NCBI RefSeq assembly: GCF_030373245.1
Contig: NZ_JAUCZF010000005.1
Coordinates: forward strand, 186,001 to 250,000
Origin: Hydrogenophaga sp.
Lineage (GTDB): Bacteria > Pseudomonadota > Gammaproteobacteria > Burkholderiales > Burkholderiaceae_C
Length of the DNA: 64,000 nucleotides
Direction of reading: 5' to 3'
Position numbers and translations under genes: made by a program. This document shows, in pieces, positions 38,450-46,886 of the stretch. Each line of letters starts with the position of its first letter. Position 1 is the first letter of the stretch. The notes under the pieces were generated by a model. That model did not search any database. It had not been told where the DNA came from and saw only the letters and a list, made by a program, of their open reading frames with translations.

Positions 38450-40273
38450 ATGAGCCTGCGCCCCACGATCGATTTCCTGCTCAACGACTGGTTGGCGGTT
38501 GAAAGCCTCAACCAGCGCGAGCGCTTTGCTGACCACTCGCGCGAAACCTTCGACGCGGTGCTCGACACCTGCGAGCGCATCGCACGCGAAAAATACGCGC
38601 CATTCAACCGGCTGGTGGACACGCAGGAGCCGCACTTTGATGGCGAGAAGGTGATCCTGCCTCAGGCCACGCACGAAGCACACAAGGCCTATGCCGAGAG
38701 TGGCATGCTGAGCGCTGCGCAGGACGCCGACATAGGTGGCATGCAGCTGCCCTACACGGTTGAAGCTGCGGCCAACACCTTTTTCGCCATGGCGTCCGTG
38801 AGCATTGGCTCGGGGCTGCTCACGGTGGGCAACGCCAACTTGCTGATGAAGCACGGCACCGATCTGCAAAAGCAGGTGTTTGCACTCAACGAGTTCTCCG
38901 GCCGCTGGTCGGGCACCATGTGCCTGAGCGAGCCGCAGGCGGGCTCCAGTCTGAGCGACGTGGTCACTCGCGCCGTACCCGATGGCCCCGATTTCGCCAG
39001 CGATTCGCTGGGCCCGCGCTACCGCCTCAAGGGCAACAAGATGTGGATCTCTTCGGGCGAGCATGAGCTCACCGAAAACATCATTCACCTGGTGCTGGCC
39101 AAGATCCCGGATGAAAGCGGCAAGCTCGTTCCCGGCACACGCGGCATTTCGCTCTTCATCGTGCCCAAGCACATGGTCAATGTGCACGGTGAACTGACCG
39201 GCGAGCGCAACGACGTGGCGCTGGCGGGCTTGAACCACAAGTGCGGCTGGAGAGGCACCACCAACACCTTGCTCAATTTCGGCGAGGGCAAGTACCCGGT
39301 CGGCGGCGCGCCCGGCGCGGTGGGTTACCTGGTGGGTCAGCCCGGCAAAGGCCTGGCGTGCATGTTCCACATGATGAACGAGGCCCGCATCGGCGTCGGC
39401 CTGGCCGCCACCATGCTGGGCATGGCCGGCTACCACGCGTCCTTGGACTATGCCAAGGGCCGGCCCCAGGGGCGCCCCATGGGCCCGGCTGGCAAGGACC
39501 CGGCACAGCCACAGATCCGCATTATCGAACACGCAGATGTCAAGCGCATGCTGCTGGCCCAGAAGTCGTATTGCGAAGGCGCGCTGGCGCTGGAGCTCTT
39601 CTGCGCGCGGCTGGTTGACGAACAACACACGGGCGACGTCCAGGCGGCCGATGACGCGCGCCTGCTGCTCGAAGTGCTGACGCCGATCGCCAAGAGCTGG
39701 CCCAGCGAATGGTGCCTGGAAGCCAACAGCCTGGCGATCCAAGTGCACGGCGGCTACGGCTACACGCGCGATTTCCCGGTGGAGCAATACTGGCGCGACA
39801 ACCGCCTGAACATGATCCACGAAGGCACCCACGGCATTCAGGCAATGGACCTGCTCGGCCGCAAGGTGCTGATGGAAGAGGGCAAAGGCCTGCAGCTGCT
39901 GGCCGCGCGCATGCAGGCGACCATGGCGCGCGCCAGCCAGGTGCCCGAGCTGGCCGCGCACGCCCAGGCGCTGGGCCAGGCGCTGGCGCAGATCAGCGCT
40001 GCGACGCGAGCCGCCTGGGCGACCGGCAACCCTTCAGACGCGCTGGCCAACGCCGTGCCCTACCTGCAGGCCTTTGGCCACACGGTGCTGGCCTGGATCT
40101 GGCTCGACGTGGTGCTCACCGCCCATGCCGCGGCCGATTCACCGGCGCGCACCGGTCGCCTCGCCGCCATGCGCTTCTTCTTCCACTACGAGCTGCCCAA
40201 GATCGGCGCCTGGCTGCAGGTGGTGAGCCAGCGCGATGCGACCTGCGCCGAGCTGTCTGAAGACGCTTTCTGA
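38450..40273 (+). CDS. Acyl-CoA dehydrogenase, long (DmdC-like, extra C-terminal domain)
   Basis: 607 residues, about 200 longer than short-chain acyl-CoA dehydrogenases. FAD-binding blocks CLSEPQAGSSLSDV and KGNKMWISSGEHEL; the catalytic Glu region is NMIHEGTHGIQAMDLLGRKV. The C-terminal 120 residues form the extra helical domain found in DmdC/FadE5-type members. The start ATG gives MSLRPTIDFLLNDWL, typical of these proteins; ATGs up to 15 bp upstream are possible. It catalyses the first oxidation of the acyl-CoA; chain-length or branching preference is unknown. Confidence 0.92.
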   Translation: MSLRPTIDFLLNDWLAVESLNQRERFADHSRETFDAVLDTCERIAREKYAPFNRLVDTQEPHFDGEKVILPQATHEAHKAYAESGMLSAAQDADIGGMQLPYTVEAAANTFFAMASVSIGSGLLTVGNANLLMKHGTDLQKQVFALNEFSGRWSGTMCLSEPQAGSSLSDVVTRAVPDGPDFASDSLGPRYRLKGNKMWISSGEHELTENIIHLVLAKIPDESGKLVPGTRGISLFIVPKHMVNVHGELTGERNDVALAGLNHKCGWRGTTNTLLNFGEGKYPVGGAPGAVGYLVGQPGKGLACMFHMMNEARIGVGLAATMLGMAGYHASLDYAKGRPQGRPMGPAGKDPAQPQIRIIEHADVKRMLLAQKSYCEGALALELFCARLVDEQHTGDVQAADDARLLLEVLTPIAKSWPSEWCLEANSLAIQVHGGYGYTRDFPVEQYWRDNRLNMIHEGTHGIQAMDLLGRKVLMEEGKGLQLLAARMQATMARASQVPELAAHAQALGQALAQISAATRAAWATGNPSDALANAVPYLQAFGHTVLAWIWLDVVLTAHAAADSPARTGRLAAMRFFFHYELPKIGAWLQVVSQRDATCAELSEDAF

Positions 40274-40301
40274 ATTTCCCACAACACCCAGGAGACACAC
40301 C

Positions 40302-41096
40302 ATGACCACTCGCACCGTTCCCCAGCTGTTCGACCTCAAGGGCAAGACCGCCCTCATCACCGGCGGCTCGCGCGGCCTGGGCTTGCAGATGGCTCACGCG
40401 CTGGGCGAGCAGGGTGCTCGCGTGGTCATCAGCTCGCGCAAGGCCAGCGACCTCGAGGCCGCCACTGCCGAGTTGCAAGCTGCGGGCATCGATGCGCGCT
40501 GGATCGCAGCCGACTGCTCGAAGGAAGAAGACATCCTGCGACTGGCCGACGAGTCGCTGCAGCGCCTGGGTGACATCGACATCCTGGTGAACAACGCCGG
40601 CGCCGCCTGGGGCGCACCAGCCGAAGACCACCCGGTCGAGGCCTGGGACAAGGTGATGAACCTCAACGTGCGCAGCTACTTCATCCTGAGCCAGATCGTG
40701 GCCAAACGCAGCATGATCGCGCGCAAAAGCGGCCGCATCATCAACACCGCCAGCATCGCTGGCCTGGGTGGTAACCCGCCCGAGATGACGACGATTGCCT
40801 ACAACACCTCCAAGGGCGCGGTGATCAACTTCACCCGCGCGCTGGCCGCCGAATGGGGCAAGTACGGCATCACCGTCAACGCCATCTGCCCGGGCTTTTT
40901 CCCCAGCAAGATGACCATGGGCACACTCAAAGCCATGGGAGAAGACAAGCTCGCCGCCCACGCGCCGCTGCGCCGCCTGGGAGACGACGAAGACCTCAAG
41001 GGCCTGACGGTGCTGTATGCATCGGACGCCGGCAAGCACATCACCGGTCAGTGGCTGGCGGTCGATGGTGGGGTATCGGTCGTGACCGGAGGCTGA
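40302..41096 (+). CDS. Short-chain dehydrogenase/reductase (SDR)
   Basis: 264 residues. Cofactor motif GGSRGLGLQ (about 20-28), NNAG motif and active site around SIAG...YNTSKGA with Tyr and Lys; the Ser precedes at about 149. The C-terminal DGGVSVVTGG closure is typical. NAD(P) preference is not clear. AGGAG lies 9 nt before the ATG. Likely a 3-hydroxyacyl or alcohol oxidoreductase of the catabolic block. Confidence 0.9.
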   Translation: MTTRTVPQLFDLKGKTALITGGSRGLGLQMAHALGEQGARVVISSRKASDLEAATAELQAAGIDARWIAADCSKEEDILRLADESLQRLGDIDILVNNAGAAWGAPAEDHPVEAWDKVMNLNVRSYFILSQIVAKRSMIARKSGRIINTASIAGLGGNPPEMTTIAYNTSKGAVINFTRALAAEWGKYGITVNAICPGFFPSKMTMGTLKAMGEDKLAAHAPLRRLGDDEDLKGLTVLYASDAGKHITGQWLAVDGGVSVVTGG

Positions 41097-41108
41097 GCAC
41101 CCGATAGA

Positions 41109-41181
41109 CCGTTCGGGCTGAGCCTGTCGAAGCCCTCATACGAACATGGCGTGAGTCCTTCGACAGGCTCAGGACGAACGG
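41109..41181. repeat. REP-like inverted repeat (24-bp arms)
   Basis: The left arm (41109-41132) and right arm (41158-41181) are complementary at 22 of 24 positions around a 25-nt loop; both contain the TGAGCCTGTCGAAG core. Sequences with this core are scattered in many proteobacterial genomes as REP elements. Confidence 0.75.
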
Positions 41182-41197
41182 ATACCCAGTTACTTGC

Positions 41198-41626
41198 ATG
41201 GAATTTTCTGTCCGCATCCCTTTCGTCGAACTGCTCGGTTTTGAGCTGCTGCGCATGGAAGGCGGCGAGGCCGAGATTGCCTTCAAGCCTTCCGGCGAGC
41301 ACCTGAATTCGTTCGACGTGGTGCATGGTGGCGCGAGCATGACACTGATGGACGTGGTCATGGCGCATGCGGCGCGCTCGATCGAGCCCACCATGGGCTG
41401 CGTCACCATCGAGATGAAGACCAGCTTCATGCGCGCGGCCAAGGGGCCGCTGCTCGCCAAGGGCAAGCTGCTGCACCGCAGCGCCACCATGGCCTTCACC
41501 GAGGCCAGCATCTTTGACGCGGCGGGCAAACTGTGTTGCCATGCCACCGGGACCTTCAAATTCGTGGCTCGCCTGCCGGTGAGCCCGGGCAGCAGCCAGC
41601 CGCTCAACCGCATCTCGACCGACTGA
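41198..41626 (+). CDS. PaaI-family hotdog thioesterase
   Basis: 142 residues, one hotdog domain. HLNSFDVVHGGASMTLMDVVM carries the catalytic Asn/Asp-type residues of PaaI/DUF4442-like enzymes, and the CVTIEMKTSFMRAAKG strand follows. It would hydrolyse dead-end acyl-CoA to free CoA. It starts 17 bp after a REP-like element, so it may have its own promoter there, or be read from upstream. Confidence 0.88.
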   Translation: MEFSVRIPFVELLGFELLRMEGGEAEIAFKPSGEHLNSFDVVHGGASMTLMDVVMAHAARSIEPTMGCVTIEMKTSFMRAAKGPLLAKGKLLHRSATMAFTEASIFDAAGKLCCHATGTFKFVARLPVSPGSSQPLNRISTD

Positions 41627-41645
41627 CCACCTGATCGAACCCACC

Positions 41646-42455
41646 ATGACCACGATCCATGCCACCGACCACCCCGTCGCCTTCGTCACTGGCGCCGCGC
41701 GCGGCATCGGCCTGGCGATCGCCCGCTGGTTCCTGGACCGCGGCCACCGCGTGGCGCTGATCGACATCGACGCCGAGACCCTCAGCCAGGCCGCGGCCCG
41801 CCTCCGGCATGAGCTGGGCGATCAGGCGTCCCGCGTGCTGGCGCTGCACACCGATGTGTCCGATCCGGCGCAGGTAAATGCGGCGGTAAAGAAAACGGTG
41901 GAGGCCTTTGGCCGCATCGACGCGCTGGTGAACAACGCCGGCGTGGCCACCTTCAAGCCCATTGCCGACACGAGTTTTGACGAGTGGCGCTGGGTGATGG
42001 CGACCAACCTCGATGGTCCGTTCCTGTGCACCCAGGCGGTGGCGCCCACCATGCTGGTGCAAGGCGGCGGGGCGGTGGTCAACATCGCCTCCATCTCCGG
42101 CCTGCGCGCCAGCACACTGCGCGTGGCCTACGGCACGTCCAAGGCGGCGCTGATCCACCTCACCAAACAGCAGGCAGTGGAATACGGCAACGCCGGCATC
42201 CGCGTCAACGCGATCGCACCTGGCCCAGTCGAGACCGCCATGGCGAAAAAGGTGCACACGCCCGCCATCCGCGCCGACTACCACGACACCATTCCCCTGG
42301 CCCGCTACGGCACCGAGGCCGAAATCGCGCAGGCGGTCGGCTTCCTCTGCAGCCCCGAGGCCGGCTACGTCAATGGCCAGGTGCTGGCGGTCGACGGCGG
42401 CTTTGACGCTGCCGGCGTTGGCCTGCCCACGTTGCGCCGCCCCATTCCATCCTGA
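41646..42455 (+). CDS. Short-chain dehydrogenase/reductase (SDR)
   Basis: 269 residues. TGAARGIGLAIARWF is the cofactor motif, with ALIDIDAETL giving an acidic residue at the second strand (NAD preference likely). The NNAG motif is at about residue 98, and Ser-Tyr-Lys appear as ASISGLRASTLRVAYGTSKAA. The C-terminus has NGQVLAVDGGFDAAG. It follows the thioesterase after 19 bp. Substrate unknown; the block's chemistry suggests a hydroxyacyl-CoA or alcohol. Confidence 0.9.
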   Translation: MTTIHATDHPVAFVTGAARGIGLAIARWFLDRGHRVALIDIDAETLSQAAARLRHELGDQASRVLALHTDVSDPAQVNAAVKKTVEAFGRIDALVNNAGVATFKPIADTSFDEWRWVMATNLDGPFLCTQAVAPTMLVQGGGAVVNIASISGLRASTLRVAYGTSKAALIHLTKQQAVEYGNAGIRVNAIAPGPVETAMAKKVHTPAIRADYHDTIPLARYGTEAEIAQAVGFLCSPEAGYVNGQVLAVDGGFDAAGVGLPTLRRPIPS

Positions 42456-42482
42456 AACCCTTCCCAACCTGGAGACACCCCC

Positions 42483-43496
42483 ATGCCCGCCAACCAACAG
42501 ATCCTGCTCGACAACCGCCCACAGGGCGAAGCCACGGTCGACAACTTCAAGCTCGTCACCACCGACACCCCCGCGCTCAGCGACGGCCAGGTGCTGGTCA
42601 AGCACCACTTCCTCAGCCTGGACCCCTACATGCGCGGGCGCATGAACGACAGCAAGAGCTACGCTGCCTCGCAGGGACTGGGCGAGGTCATGATTGGTGG
42701 CACCGTGGGCGAGGTGGTCGAATCGAAACACCCCAAGTTCGCCGTCGGCGACAAGGTGGTCGGCATGGGCGGCTGGCAGCAGTACAGCGTGGTCGATGCG
42801 AGCCAGCCCGGCGCACTCCGCAAAGTCGACACCACCCACGTGCCTCTCTCCCACTACCTGGGCGCCGTCGGCATGCCGGGCGTGACCGCCTGGTACGGCC
42901 TGGTCAAGATCATCAACCCCAAGGCCGGCGAGACGGTGGTCATCAGCGCCGCCACCGGCGCGGTGGGCAGCGCGTTTGGCGCCCTGGCCAAGGCGCGCGG
43001 CTGCCGCGCGGTGGGCATCGCCGGTGGCCCGGAGAAGTGCAAGTACGCAGTGGAGGAGCTGGGCTTTGACGCCTGCATCGACTACAAGCAGCACAAAGAC
43101 ATGTATTCCCTAGCCAAGGCGCTCAAGGAGCACTGCCCGAACGGCATCGACGGCTACTTCGAAAACGTGGGCGGCATGATCCTGGACGCGGTGCTGCTGC
43201 GCATGAACGCCTTTGGCCGCATCGCGGTGTGCGGCATGATCGCCGGCTACGACGGTGCACCGCTGCCGCTGACCAACCCGGCGCTGATCCTGGTCAACCG
43301 TCTGAAGATCGAAGGATTCATCGTTAGCGAGCACATGGAAGTCTGGCCCGAGGCGCTGACCGAACTCGGCACCCTGGTGGCCACCGGCAAGCTGCGTCCG
43401 CGCGAAACCATCGCCGAAGGCATCGCGTCGGCGCCCGAGGCTTTTCTCGGTTTGCTCAAGGGCAAGAACTTTGGCAAGCAATTGGTGCGGTTGTAA
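42483..43496 (+). CDS. NADP-dependent medium-chain reductase (CurA/leukotriene B4 12-hydroxydehydrogenase type)
   Basis: 337 residues. Zinc-free MDR fold: the catalytic-domain start NNRPQGEAT-like segment and DPYMRGRMND are typical of the NADP-dependent alkenal/one oxidoreductase branch. The Rossmann motif is VVISAATGAVGSAFGALAKARG and NENVGG-type ENVGGMILDAV follows. It would reduce alpha,beta-unsaturated ketones or acyl derivatives. GGAG is present before the ATG. Confidence 0.9.
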   Translation: MPANQQILLDNRPQGEATVDNFKLVTTDTPALSDGQVLVKHHFLSLDPYMRGRMNDSKSYAASQGLGEVMIGGTVGEVVESKHPKFAVGDKVVGMGGWQQYSVVDASQPGALRKVDTTHVPLSHYLGAVGMPGVTAWYGLVKIINPKAGETVVISAATGAVGSAFGALAKARGCRAVGIAGGPEKCKYAVEELGFDACIDYKQHKDMYSLAKALKEHCPNGIDGYFENVGGMILDAVLLRMNAFGRIAVCGMIAGYDGAPLPLTNPALILVNRLKIEGFIVSEHMEVWPEALTELGTLVATGKLRPRETIAEGIASAPEAFLGLLKGKNFGKQLVRL

Positions 43497-43520
43497 CCCC
43501 ACGCGCCGCAGCAATTGAGA

Positions 43521-43598
43521 CCACCCCGCCGCGCTGCGTGCACCCTCTCAAGGGGCGCCACAGGCGGACCGGCGGAGCCGGCTCCGCGGTGGCCTGGG
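43521..43598 (+). repeat. Dispersed GC-rich intergenic repeat, copy 5
   Basis: A diverged copy: CCACCCCGCCGCGCTGCGTGCACC, a shortened CCCTCTCAAGGGGC hairpin, then GGACCGGCGGAGCCGGCTCCGCGGTGGCCTGGG. It is about 24 bp after the reductase stop. Confidence 0.7.
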
Positions 43599-43635
43599 TC
43601 AGGTCACTTCCTTTTGTGAGCGGTTTGGAGTCGCC

Positions 43636-45288
43636 ATGAACGCTACCCACGAAGTCTTCAACCAGCCGGAGCCGCTGGTCGACATCAATCTGTTCGACGG
43701 GAACCGGGCGATGCAGGACGCGCTTCGCTTCAATGCGCCGGCGCTGGTCACCTCCCACCTGAGCGCGCTGGGCCGGCAAGTTGGCAGCGCCGACATGCAG
43801 CAACACGCGCGCCTGGCCAATGTGCACACGCCGCAGCTCAAGAGCCACAGTCGCTTTGGCCACCGCATCGACCAGGTCGAATTCCACCCGAGCTACCACG
43901 CGCTCATGACGGCGGCCACGGCGGCGGGTCTGCACGGCACGCCGTTTTCCGACGCCGAGCAGGCTTCGGGCACCGCGCATGTGAGCAGAGCCGCCGGCTT
44001 CATGCTCTTCACCGAGCTGGAGCCGTCCATCCTCTGCCCGATCTCCATGACTTACGCGGTGGCGCCCGCGCTGCAGGACAACCCGGCCATCTACACCGAC
44101 TGGGTGCCCCAGCTCACCAGCCGCGCCTACGACCCGACCCTGAAGCTCTGGAAAGACAAGCCCGGCGTGACCATGGGCATGGGCATGACGGAAAAGCAGG
44201 GCGGCTCCGACGTGCGCGCCAACACCACCCGGGCCATGCCCGATGGCAGCGATGGCTGGGGTCAGCGCTTCAAAGTCACCGGCCACAAGTGGTTCTTCTC
44301 GGCGCCGATGTGCGACGCTTTCCTGATCCTCGCGCAGACGCCCAGCGGCCTGAGTTGCGTGTTCCTGCCGCGCGTGCTGCCCGACGGCTCCATGAACCAG
44401 CTTTTCATCCAGAGGCTGAAAGACAAGCTGGGCAACAAAGCCAACGCCAGCAGCGAAGTGGAGTTCGTGGGTGCCACCGCCTGGCTGGTGGGCGAGGAGG
44501 GACGCGGCGTGCCGCAAATTCTGGCCATGGGCACGATGACGCGGCTGGACTGCGCGCTCGGCACCAGCGCGCTGATGCGCCACGCACTGTCCATCGCGCT
44601 CAACCACACGGCACAGCGCAGCGCCTTCGGCAAGAAGCTGATCGAGCAACCGCTGATGCAGAACGTGCTGGCCGATCTGGCGCTGGAGTCCGAGGCCGCC
44701 ACCGCACTCGCCCTGCGGCTGGCGCGCAGCTTCGACCGTGCCGCCACCGACGAGCACGAGCGCGTGATGCAGCGCCTGCTCACGCCCGTGGCCAAATTCT
44801 GGATCTGCAAGCGCGGCAGCTATTTTGCGCAGGAAGCCATGGAGTGCCTGGGTGGCAACGGTTACGTGGAAGAGGGCGGTGAAGGCGTCATGGCGCGCAT
44901 CTACCGCGAGATGCCGCTCAACAGCATCTGGGAGGGCGCGGGCAACATAATGGCGCTGGACCTGCTGCGCGCGCTGAGAAAAGCCGACGCCGCGTCAGCG
45001 CTGGCCCACGAACTCGCGCCAGCGCGTGGCATGCACCGGGCGCTGGACCACCTGGCCGACACGCTGCCGACGCGCGTCGAGCAGATGGCCACCGAAACCG
45101 AAGCGCGCCGCCTGGCGCAAGACGTCGCCCTGGCCGTGCAGGCCGCACTGCTGGCACAGAGCGCGCCCGGCGAGGTGTTTGCTGCCTTCTGCGAATCGCG
45201 CCTGGCCGGGCACTGGGGCCACAGCTTCGGCTCGCTGAGCGCCGGCACCGACTTCGGCGCCATCATCCACCGCGCCCAACCGCGCTGA
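43636..45288 (+). CDS. Acyl-CoA dehydrogenase, AidB-like
   Basis: 550 residues, matching AidB (about 540) rather than ordinary acyl-CoA dehydrogenases. MGMGMTEKQGGSDVRANTT and KVTGHKWFFSAPMCDAF are the FAD-site blocks, and MECLGGNGYVEEGGEGVMARIYREMPLNSIWEGAGN (core only) is strongly AidB-like. E. coli AidB is tied to alkylation damage, but its biochemical role is disputed. Here it sits among beta-oxidation genes, where isovaleryl-CoA-type dehydrogenation is the simpler idea. It follows repeat copy 5. Confidence 0.88.
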   Translation: MNATHEVFNQPEPLVDINLFDGNRAMQDALRFNAPALVTSHLSALGRQVGSADMQQHARLANVHTPQLKSHSRFGHRIDQVEFHPSYHALMTAATAAGLHGTPFSDAEQASGTAHVSRAAGFMLFTELEPSILCPISMTYAVAPALQDNPAIYTDWVPQLTSRAYDPTLKLWKDKPGVTMGMGMTEKQGGSDVRANTTRAMPDGSDGWGQRFKVTGHKWFFSAPMCDAFLILAQTPSGLSCVFLPRVLPDGSMNQLFIQRLKDKLGNKANASSEVEFVGATAWLVGEEGRGVPQILAMGTMTRLDCALGTSALMRHALSIALNHTAQRSAFGKKLIEQPLMQNVLADLALESEAATALALRLARSFDRAATDEHERVMQRLLTPVAKFWICKRGSYFAQEAMECLGGNGYVEEGGEGVMARIYREMPLNSIWEGAGNIMALDLLRALRKADAASALAHELAPARGMHRALDHLADTLPTRVEQMATETEARRLAQDVALAVQAALLAQSAPGEVFAAFCESRLAGHWGHSFGSLSAGTDFGAIIHRAQPR

Positions 45289-45307
45289 CCCCAACCCTGG
45301 AAGCACC

Positions 45308-46243
45308 ATGGCCGACCTCATCCTGCACCACTACCCCACCTCGCCGTTCTCCGAGAAGGTGCGGCTCATCCTCGGCCACAAGCAGCTCGCCTGGCAGAGC
45401 GTGATCATCCCGCGCATCATGCCCAAGCCCGACGTGCTCCCGCTCACAGGCGGCTACCGCCGTACGCCGTTCCTGCAGATCGGTGCCGACATCTACTGCG
45501 ACACCGCGCTGATCTGCGACGTGCTCGAGCACCGCCAGCCCGAGCCCACGCTCTACCCGCCCCACCAGAAGGGCGTGGCCCGGGTGCTGGCCCAGTGGGC
45601 CGACAGCACGCTGTTCTGGGCCGCCATGGGCTACAACCTCAGCCCCAAAGGCGCGGCCGCACTGTTTGCCGGCCAGCCGCCAGAGTCTGCGCAGGCCTTC
45701 GCCGCCGACCGCGGGGCCATGCGCAACAACATGACCAGCCTGCGCCCGGGCGACGCTACTGCCGCCTATCGCAGCTACCTGCGCCGCCTGGCCAACATGC
45801 TGGACGAGCAGCCGTTTCTGCTGGGCGCAGCGCCCTGCGTGGCCGACTTCGCGGCCTACCACCCGCTGTGGTTCAGCCGCGTAGTCAACCCGGCCATGGC
45901 CGGCATCCTCGACGCCACGCCCGGCGTGGTCGCCTGGATGGACCGCCTGGCTGCCCTGGGCCACGGGCACCTCAGCAAGTTCACATCCACCGAAGCCATT
46001 GCCGTGGCCGCAGCGGCACAGCCCGCGCCGCTGGACGATGACGTTTTCCAGGACGAGCACGGCATCGCTCTGGGCAGCCGCGTCACCATCGCAGCCGAAG
46101 CGTTTGGCACCGAACCCACCGAAGGCATTCTTCGCGCCGCCACCCGCACCCGCTACACCCTGGAGCGCAGCGACGACCGCGCGGGCCTGCTGCACGTGCA
46201 CTTCCCACGCGTCGGTTTTGTGCTGAAGGAAGTTCGCGCTTGA
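45308..46243 (+). CDS. Glutathione S-transferase family protein
   Basis: 311 residues, about 90 longer than a minimal GST. A thioredoxin-like N-domain (LHHYPTSPFSEKVRLILGHK; the Ser near position 13 is the likely glutathione-activating residue) is followed by the cis-Pro region RRTPFLQIGADIYCDT. The helical C-domain runs to about 215. The last 90 residues form an additional segment of unknown role. It is 19 bp after the AidB-like gene. Conjugation of electrophilic intermediates is possible. Confidence 0.86.
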   Translation: MADLILHHYPTSPFSEKVRLILGHKQLAWQSVIIPRIMPKPDVLPLTGGYRRTPFLQIGADIYCDTALICDVLEHRQPEPTLYPPHQKGVARVLAQWADSTLFWAAMGYNLSPKGAAALFAGQPPESAQAFAADRGAMRNNMTSLRPGDATAAYRSYLRRLANMLDEQPFLLGAAPCVADFAAYHPLWFSRVVNPAMAGILDATPGVVAWMDRLAALGHGHLSKFTSTEAIAVAAAAQPAPLDDDVFQDEHGIALGSRVTIAAEAFGTEPTEGILRAATRTRYTLERSDDRAGLLHVHFPRVGFVLKEVRA

Positions 46244-46758
46244 GCCGTTTGAACGCGTCAGCTGCGGCCTTGGCCAGGCCCTTGTCGACACCCCCACCGG
46301 CGCTGCGCTGGCGCTGCCTGGCCTTTGCCGAACTCACAGCGACCGAGCTGTACCGGGCGCTGCAACTGCGCGCCGAGGTGTTCGTGGTCGAGCAGACCTG
46401 CGCCTTTCAGGACCTGGACGGCCGCGACATGCAGGCCCTGCACCTGATGGGTGAGCGCGAGAGCGAGGAGGGTGGAGCAGCGCTGCTGGCCTACGCGCGC
46501 CTGCTGCCGGCTGGCACCGCATTCGCCGAGGCCAGCGTCGGCCGGGTGGTCACGGCGCCCGCCACGCGCGGCAGCGGCCTGGGGCACGCGCTGATGCGTC
46601 AGGCCACTGCCGAGTTGCACCGCCGCTGGGGCGTTCAGCCCATTCGCATCGGTGCCCAGGCGCACCTGCAGGCCTACTACCGCCAGCACGGCTTCGAGCC
46701 GCAAGGTGCGCTGTACCTAGAAGACGGTATCGAGCACATCGAGATGGTCAGGTTATGA
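46240..46758 (+). CDS. GNAT-family N-acetyltransferase (ElaA-like)
   Basis: 172 residues. FAELTATELYRALQLRAEVFVVEQTCAFQDLDGRD (core only) is the ElaA signature, followed by the acetyl-CoA loop VTAPATRGSGLGHALMRQA. The only plausible start overlapping the upstream stop is a TTG (TTGA), giving tight coupling to the GST gene; a later start would cut into the N-terminal extension only. Substrate unknown. Confidence 0.85.
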   Translation: MSRLNASAAALARPLSTPPPALRWRCLAFAELTATELYRALQLRAEVFVVEQTCAFQDLDGRDMQALHLMGERESEEGGAALLAYARLLPAGTAFAEASVGRVVTAPATRGSGLGHALMRQATAELHRRWGVQPIRIGAQAHLQAYYRQHGFEPQGALYLEDGIEHIEMVRL

Positions 46759-46760
46759 AG

Positions 46761-46836
46761 CCCCCTGCGCCGCTTTGCGTCTTCCCCCCGGGGGACCACA
46801 CCAGCGGCCCGGCCAAGCCGGTTCCGCGGTGTGTGC
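46761..46836 (+). repeat. Dispersed GC-rich intergenic repeat, copy 6
   Basis: CCCCCTGCGCCGCTTTGCGTCTT, a CCCCCC/GGGGG stem without much loop, then CGGCCCGGCCAAGCCGGTTCCGCGGTGTG. It starts 2 bp after the acetyltransferase stop. The reading frame of the next gene is open through it. Confidence 0.83.
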
Positions 46837-46886
46837 TGAGCGGCTCCCCCACAAACCAACCGATCAATGACCAGGAGACAAATCCC

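Noticed and set aside
41604..43094. 496-codon minus-strand frame
   Set aside because: Covers two genes of different families on the opposite strand; no conserved motif.
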